Source: Sphingobacteriales bacterium
Lineage (GTDB): Bacteria > Bacteroidota > Bacteroidia > Chitinophagales > Chitinophagaceae
Assembly: GCA_012270485.1 (NCBI GenBank)
Contig: JAAXIF010000065.1
Location: forward strand, 162,959-226,958
DNA length: 64,000 nucleotides
Direction of reading: 5' to 3'
Each line of letters begins with the position of its first letter. Positions within the stretch are counted from its first letter, which is position 1. The translations under genes and the position numbers were made by a program. The notes beneath the pieces were generated by a model. The model was not told the origin of the DNA. It did not search any database and worked only from the letters and a program-made list of their open reading frames with translations. Of this stretch, positions 60,226 to 64,000 are shown piece by piece.

Positions 60226-62270
60226 TATACCGTTTCGTTTGAATCCGTTGTAGTGTTTGTATCAGGTGCTGCTGTTTCTTCCGCAATCACTTCTGTAGCA
60301 GCAGGCGGCGTCTCTTCTACTTCTAATAATTTCTTTTCCTCAAAAGGTCTTTTACCAATCAATTCTTCTACATCACTTTTATGCAATACTTCTTTATCTA
60401 ATAATTCCTTCGCCAGCTTTTCTACTTGTTCTTTTTTCTCAGTTAATAAATGAATGGTACGCTGATACGCTTCATCAATGATACTTCTTACTTCTTCATC
60501 GATCAACTTTCCGGTTTCTTCGCTGTATGGTTTCGTAAAAGTATTTTCCTGTGAAGGATCATAGAAACTTACATTCCCTACTTTCTTATTCATACCATAA
60601 GCTGTTACCATACTATAAGCAATTCTAGTGATCTGTTGAAGATCATTCGCAGCACCGGTAGAAATTTTTCCAAAGAAAATCTGCTCTGCAGCACGACCAC
60701 CCAAAGTCATACAAATCTGATCCATTAACTGATCTGTATTGTACAGGTATTGTTCGGTAGGTGTGTATTGCGCATACCCCAAAGCAGCCGTTCCTCTTGG
60801 TACAATGGTTACTTTCAATAAAGGATATGCATGCTCCAAGAACCAACCACACACAGCATGTCCGGCTTCATGATAAGCGATCACAGACTTTTCATGTGGA
60901 GCAATGATTTTGTTTTTCTTTTCCAATCCACCGATCACACGGTCAATGGCATCTTGGAAGTCGCTCATGTCTACTGCTTCTTTTCCTTTACGCGCTGCAA
61001 TCAATGCTGCTTCATTACATACGTTGGCAATATCAGCACCGGCAAAACCCGGTGTTTGTTCGGCCAGCTTATGCAGATCCAATGTTTCAGATATTTTGAT
61101 CGGACCTAAGTGTACTTTAAAGATCGCTTCACGACCCTTTACATCCGGTCTGTCAATAGAAATTTGTCTATCGAAACGTCCCGGACGCAACAACGCACTA
61201 TCCAATACATCGGGTCTATTGGTAGCAGCAAGGATAATGATACCGGTATCACCACCAAAACCATCCATCTCCACCAATAATTGGTTCAATGTATTCTCTC
61301 TTTCATCATTACTCATGATGGCATTTCTACCACGTGCACGACCAATGGCATCGATCTCATCAATAAAGATGATACAAGGTGCTTTCTCTCTAGCTTGCTT
61401 AAACAAATCACGTACACGACTCGCACCTACACCCACAAACATTTCCACGAAATCACTACCACTCAAGCTAAAGAAAGGTACTTGTGCTTCACCCGCCATG
61501 GCTTTTGCTAATAATGTTTTACCCGTACCCGGAGGACCCACCAATAAAGCACCTTTTGGAATCTTACCACCCAGTGAAGTATATTTTTTAGGGTTCTTCA
61601 GGAAATCAACGATTTCCATGACTTCAACTTTTGCTTCATCCAATCCGGCCACATCCGCAAAAGTGATGTTCACTTTCGCTCCTTTATCAAATAAAGTAGC
61701 TTTTGATTTACCGATGTTGAAAATCCCACCCGGACCACCACCACTGGCGGGGCCGCCCATTTTACGCATTAACAAAATCCACGCAACAATAATGATGAGC
61801 AATGTGAACACCGTATTCAACAATGGACCAAACCATTCCGGTGCTTTCACAACACGCATTTCTACTTCAGCTACATTATTGGCTTTGCAGAAAGTATCCA
61901 GTCTTTCTTCAAAAGCTTTCCAGTCTACCACTTCAAAAGCAAACAGCGGTGTGCCTTTTACTTTATCTGCAGATAAACGTCCTTTGAATTGTTTTACATA
62001 AAACTCTTTGGAGAGTCTGTCTGACTTGATATAGACATGCACCTGTTCTTTGTTCTTCACCAGATCCAGTTTCTGTACATCACCGGGTAGCAATATCTCA
62101 TTTCTGAATTGCTGCTCGGAAATCACTTTCAATTCCGGTGAAAAGTTCATGACCTGTGCCAGAATCAGCACAATAGCGATGATACCATATACCCAGTAAA
62201 TATTGAATTTTGGTCCCTTACGTTGACCATCTCCTTTTTCCATTTTCGATTGCTTGTTTTCCTGTGACAT
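60225..62270 (-). CDS. ftsH: ATP-dependent zinc metalloprotease FtsH
   Basis: A 681-aa membrane protease. First helix near residues 25-44, periplasmic domain, second helix near 150-172, then a Gly-rich [23 protein letters not shown] domain: Walker A GPPGTGKT (about 244-251), Walker [14 protein letters not shown] region [20 protein letters not shown]. Zinc site HEAGH (about 467-471). The C-terminus is acidic and Thr/Glu-rich ([18 protein letters not shown]). It degrades membrane and regulatory proteins. Order: rsfS, ftsH, LUD. Confidence 0.97.
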   Translation of the reverse strand: MSQENKQSKMEKGDGQRKGPKFNIYWVYGIIAIVLILAQVMNFSPELKVISEQQFRNEILLPGDVQKLDLVKNKEQVHVYIKSDRLSKEFYVKQFKGRLSADKVKGTPLFAFEVVDWKAFEERLDTFCKANNVAEVEMRVVKAPEWFGPLLNTVFTLLIIIVAWILLMRKMGGPASGGGPGGIFNIGKSKATLFDKGAKVNITFADVAGLDEAKVEVMEIVDFLKNPKKYTSLGGKIPKGALLVGPPGTGKTLLAKAMAGEAQVPFFSLSGSDFVEMFVGVGASRVRDLFKQAREKAPCIIFIDEIDAIGRARGRNAIMSNDERENTLNQLLVEMDGFGGDTGIIILAATNRPDVLDSALLRPGRFDRQISIDRPDVKGREAIFKVHLGPIKISETLDLHKLAEQTPGFAGADIANVCNEAALIAARKGKEAVDMSDFQDAIDRVIGGLEKKNKIIAPHEKSVIAYHEAGHAVCGWFLEHAYPLLKVTIVPRGTAALGYAQYTPTEQYLYNTDQLMDQICMTLGGRAAEQIFFGKISTGAANDLQQITRIAYSMVTAYGMNKKVGNVSFYDPSQENTFTKPYSEETGKLIDEEVRSIIDEAYQRTIHLLTEKKEQVEKLAKELLDKEVLHKSDVEELIGKRPFEEKKLLEVEETPPAATEVIAEETAAPDTNTTTDSNETV

Positions 62271-62330
62271 ATTCCTCTCTGTATTGACGATTCAGGATCC
62301 GATATATTCAGTGACCCTATAATTTTTTAT

Positions 62331-62732
62331 TTATTCATGGATCTGCGAAGCCGCATCACTCCACATTTCTTCTAATTTGTAAAACTTTCTGGCATCCGGA
62401 TGCATCACATGCACTACAATGTTCACATAATCAATCAGCACCCATTGCAATGCCTGTCTGCCTTCATGCTTATAAGGATGCTCATCACAACTCTTTTTCA
62501 CTTCTTCTTCTACTGAATCACAGATAGCCCTGATCTGGGTAGTACTAGAAGCCTGACAAACCACAAAAAAGTCAGCCGAAGCTTCCGGTATTTTTCGGAG
62601 ATCCAGACTGATGATATTTTCACCTTTTTTATCCTGAATAGCTTTAATAATAGCCTTGAAAATTTTAGAATTTCTGGTAAGTCTAGATACCGAACTCTTC
62701 GTGCGGCTTTGTAAAACTGAAAGCGGTTCCAA
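62331..62732 (-). CDS. rsfS: Ribosomal silencing factor RsfS
   Basis: A 133-aa protein of the RsfS/DUF143 family, which binds L14 and blocks joining of the ribosomal subunits under nutrient stress. Core: AIQDKKGENIISLDLRKIPE, ASADFFVVCQASSTTQIRAI, EGRQALQWVLIDYVNIVVHV, MHPDARKFYKLEEMWSDA. A start nearer residue 22 is possible, since the first 20 residues are not conserved. It lies 60 nt before ftsH, and is divergent from birA. Confidence 0.94.
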   Translation of the reverse strand: MEPLSVLQSRTKSSVSRLTRNSKIFKAIIKAIQDKKGENIISLDLRKIPEASADFFVVCQASSTTQIRAICDSVEEEVKKSCDEHPYKHEGRQALQWVLIDYVNIVVHVMHPDARKFYKLEEMWSDAASQIHE

Positions 62733-62797
62733 TAATAGCGTTGATTTAAATTAAACAATGATCCGGATCCTCTGACCCTCTTTCTTTAACACCCTGC

Positions 62798-62825
62798 TTG
62801 GTGTTGAACGGTCTGTGTACCTTTG
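62798..62825 (+). promoter_or_regulatory. Promoter of birA
   Basis: TTG at 62798-62800, a 17-nt spacer and an exact TAnnTTTG box, TACCTTTG, at 62818-62825. Transcription would begin near 62832, which rules out a start codon at 62798 and favours TTG 62858. Confidence 0.72.
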
Positions 62826-62857
62826 ACATCGGTAACTTCGTCAAAAATAGTAATTCT

Positions 62858-63625
62858 TTGCCATCAGACATCGTTAAAACACCAATCGGACAGCCGTTCG
62901 TGGAATTATCTGTGACAGATAGTACCAACATCTATGCCATGACCCATATTCAACACAATATGGCAACACATGGTTCAGTTTTCTTTGCGCATCAGCAGGT
63001 GGCAGGGAAGGGGCAACATGGAAAGACCTGGGTGACTGAGGGGGGGCAAAACATTATTCTTTCCACTATCATTGACCCAAATCCATTGATACTGGGGCAA
63101 CAATTCAGATTAAGTGTTGCGGTTGCCTTGGCTTGTTATGATTTTTTTAGCAGGTATGCGGGTGAAGAGACCCGCATTAAATGGCCCAACGATATCTATT
63201 GGCGTGACAGAAAGGCAGGGGGAATTTTGATTGAGAACCAAATTCGGGGTCAACAGTGGCAATGGGCAGTTGCGGGAATGGGTATCAACATCAACCAAAC
63301 CGCATTCGACCCTACACTGATCAACCCTGTTTCACTCAAACAAATCACGGGTAAAACTTTTGATCCGGTACAACTCGCTCAAGAACTCTGCACCGACCTT
63401 ACCCAACGTATGCATCAACTATTCAACCATCCCTTTTCACCATTATTAGAAGAATACAACGGGTATTTGTTCAAAAGAAACGAAATCGTACAACTCAAAA
63501 AACTCAACACTCGGTTCACCTGCAACATACTTGGTGTTAATGAAAACGGAGAGTTGCTGGTAAAAGACGGTCCGGCAGATCGGTTTGTGTTTGGAGAAGT
63601 AAACTGGGTGAATAATGAATATTGA
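62858..63625 (+). CDS. birA: Biotin-[acetyl-CoA-carboxylase] ligase
   Basis: A 255-aa biotin protein ligase from TTG 62858 ([19 protein letters not shown]); the frame is open up to 62798, but a promoter lies there. Visible motifs: [10 protein letters not shown], the biotinyl-adenylate loop [20 protein letters not shown] (usually GRGRxGR/KxW), and [20 protein letters not shown]. There is no N-terminal helix-turn-helix, so it is a mono-functional ligase and no repressor. The C-terminal small domain has [11 protein letters not shown]. The last codons lie in the following inverted repeat. Confidence 0.92.
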   Translation: MPSDIVKTPIGQPFVELSVTDSTNIYAMTHIQHNMATHGSVFFAHQQVAGKGQHGKTWVTEGGQNIILSTIIDPNPLILGQQFRLSVAVALACYDFFSRYAGEETRIKWPNDIYWRDRKAGGILIENQIRGQQWQWAVAGMGININQTAFDPTLINPVSLKQITGKTFDPVQLAQELCTDLTQRMHQLFNHPFSPLLEEYNGYLFKRNEIVQLKKLNTRFTCNILGVNENGELLVKDGPADRFVFGEVNWVNNEY

Positions 63626-63692
63626 ATGATGAATATCGAATGATACCGGTCCTCCAAACTTCATCATTCAATATTCATTATTCATCATTCTT
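63609..63692. repeat. Heptad inverted repeat overlapping the end of birA, word TGAATNN / TTCANNA
   Basis: The arms 63609-63633 and 63660-63684 are exact 25-nt complements. The left arm reads TGAATAA, TGAATAT, TGAATGA, TGAATAT, CGAATGA; the right arm TTCATCA, TTCAATA, TTCATTA, TTCATCA. The first 17 nt of the left arm are coding sequence and include the birA stop codon, so the terminal residues NNEY come from the repeat. Confidence 0.95.
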
Positions 63693-63729
63693 CCCTTCTC
63701 CCCTTAACTTGCACCCTAATCAATTCCAC

Positions 63730-64000
63730 ATGAATTCTTCTATTCGTCTTACCCAGTTTTCTCATGGTGCCGGGTGTGGTTGTAAGATCGCTCCGGCTGT
63801 TTTGGATACGATTTTGAAATCTGATCAACCCGCTACTTTGTTTCCACAATTATTGGTAGGCAATACTACTAAGGATGATGCAGCAGCTTATGATCTTGGT
63901 AATGATCAGGTACTGATTAGTACAACTGATTTTTTTATGCCGATTGTAGATGACGCCTTCGCTTTCGGAAAAATTGCCGGCGCCAATGCCATCAGTGATG
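63730..64000 (+). CDS. selD: Selenide, water dikinase SelD (5' part, runs off the window)
   Basis: The first 90 codons of a SelD. It begins [20 protein letters not shown], where GAGCGCK is the catalytic loop with Cys at the site that is Cys or selenocysteine in the family, and Lys after it. Then [40 protein letters not shown] and [10 protein letters not shown], the Mg-ATP site. It makes selenophosphate for selenocysteine or selenouridine. A UGA codon is not used in this part. Its presence suggests that the organism handles selenium. Confidence 0.93.
   Translation, partial: MNSSIRLTQFSHGAGCGCKIAPAVLDTILKSDQPATLFPQLLVGNTTKDDAAAYDLGNDQVLISTTDFFMPIVDDAFAFGKIAGANAISD

Noticed and set aside
60904..62001. 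A 365-codon plus-strand frame opposite ftsH
   Set aside because: It is the antisense of the conserved FtsH coding sequence, has a Ser/Pro-rich composition typical of such shadows, and lacks any recognisable domain.
2317..63692. Insertion sequences or MITEs as the source of the hairpins
   Set aside because: No transposase, no constant terminal sequence and no target duplication was seen, and the nine word families share no sequence, only a period.

Overview
The window is chromosomal DNA of a Bacteroidota bacterium, most likely of the family Chitinophagaceae (a Sediminibacterium-like genome is my best guess, from memory of the family and not from a search). The grounds are the gliding-motility protein GldC, a gene order of nadK, DUF6089, uppS, bamA, two ompH and murI, DUF5777 and DUF4286 proteins, the small ribosomal protein bTHX, Tat-signal Gfo/Idh oxidoreductases with GMC dehydrogenases, and promoters of the Bacteroidota form TTG-N17-20-TAnnTTTG. 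No tRNA, rRNA, transposase, prophage or CRISPR array was recognised.

Layout. 1-5330: end of an AddB/UvrD-type nuclease, an Ig-like lipoprotein, recR, and an OB-fold membrane protein / YceI / DUF5777 barrel group. 5396-9321: a split, B12-dependent methionine synthase behind a structured leader. 9388-15332: LOG-family hydrolase, exonuclease III, DUF4286, HU, bTHX (41 aa) and a Tat-exported class V aminotransferase. 15329-21976: a glycan block with an FkbM methyltransferase, four GT2 glycosyltransferases, an O-antigen-ligase-like membrane protein and, among them, MeaB. 22111-25975: Lon-N domain protein, coaX, an outer-membrane barrel, lptC, a lipoprotein. 26128-35938: a sugar-oxidation island. 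36020-39701: YdeI, tadA, superoxide dismutase, yidD, rnpA, rpmH. 39869-53663: a long minus-strand run of envelope and housekeeping genes (murI, ompH x2, bamA, uppS, DUF6089, nadK, TamA-like barrel, CBS, hydrolase, cvpA, yqeY, gldC, GT4). 53758-64000: plug-domain protein, SRPBCC, 3-hydroxyacyl-CoA dehydrogenase, MerR, MscS, lpxH, GGCT, LUD, ftsH, rsfS, birA and the start of selD.

How the genes work together. The island at 26128-35938 looks like a two-compartment 3-keto-glycoside pathway. A Tat-exported oxidoreductase, isomerase/epimerases and GMC dehydrogenase (with its Tat-lipoprotein partner subunit), a lipoprotein cytochrome c and a DUF1080 3-keto-glycoside hydrolase/lyase would act outside the inner membrane; a second oxidoreductase/isomerase pair without signals would act in the cytoplasm. 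The 39.8-53.7 kb run makes and inserts envelope components (Glu racemase, undecaprenyl-PP, BAM, Skp-like chaperones).

The most unusual signal is in the gaps between genes. At least 18 intergenic sites carry arrays of short words repeated every 7 nt, mostly folded as long inverted repeats that begin at or next to a stop codon. Nine word families share this one architecture. The clearest copies are 14 heptads in unbroken phase at 33535-33632, a perfect 58-bp palindrome at 9322-9379, and a mosaic at 36628-36762 where one word family passes into another without losing the 7-nt phase.
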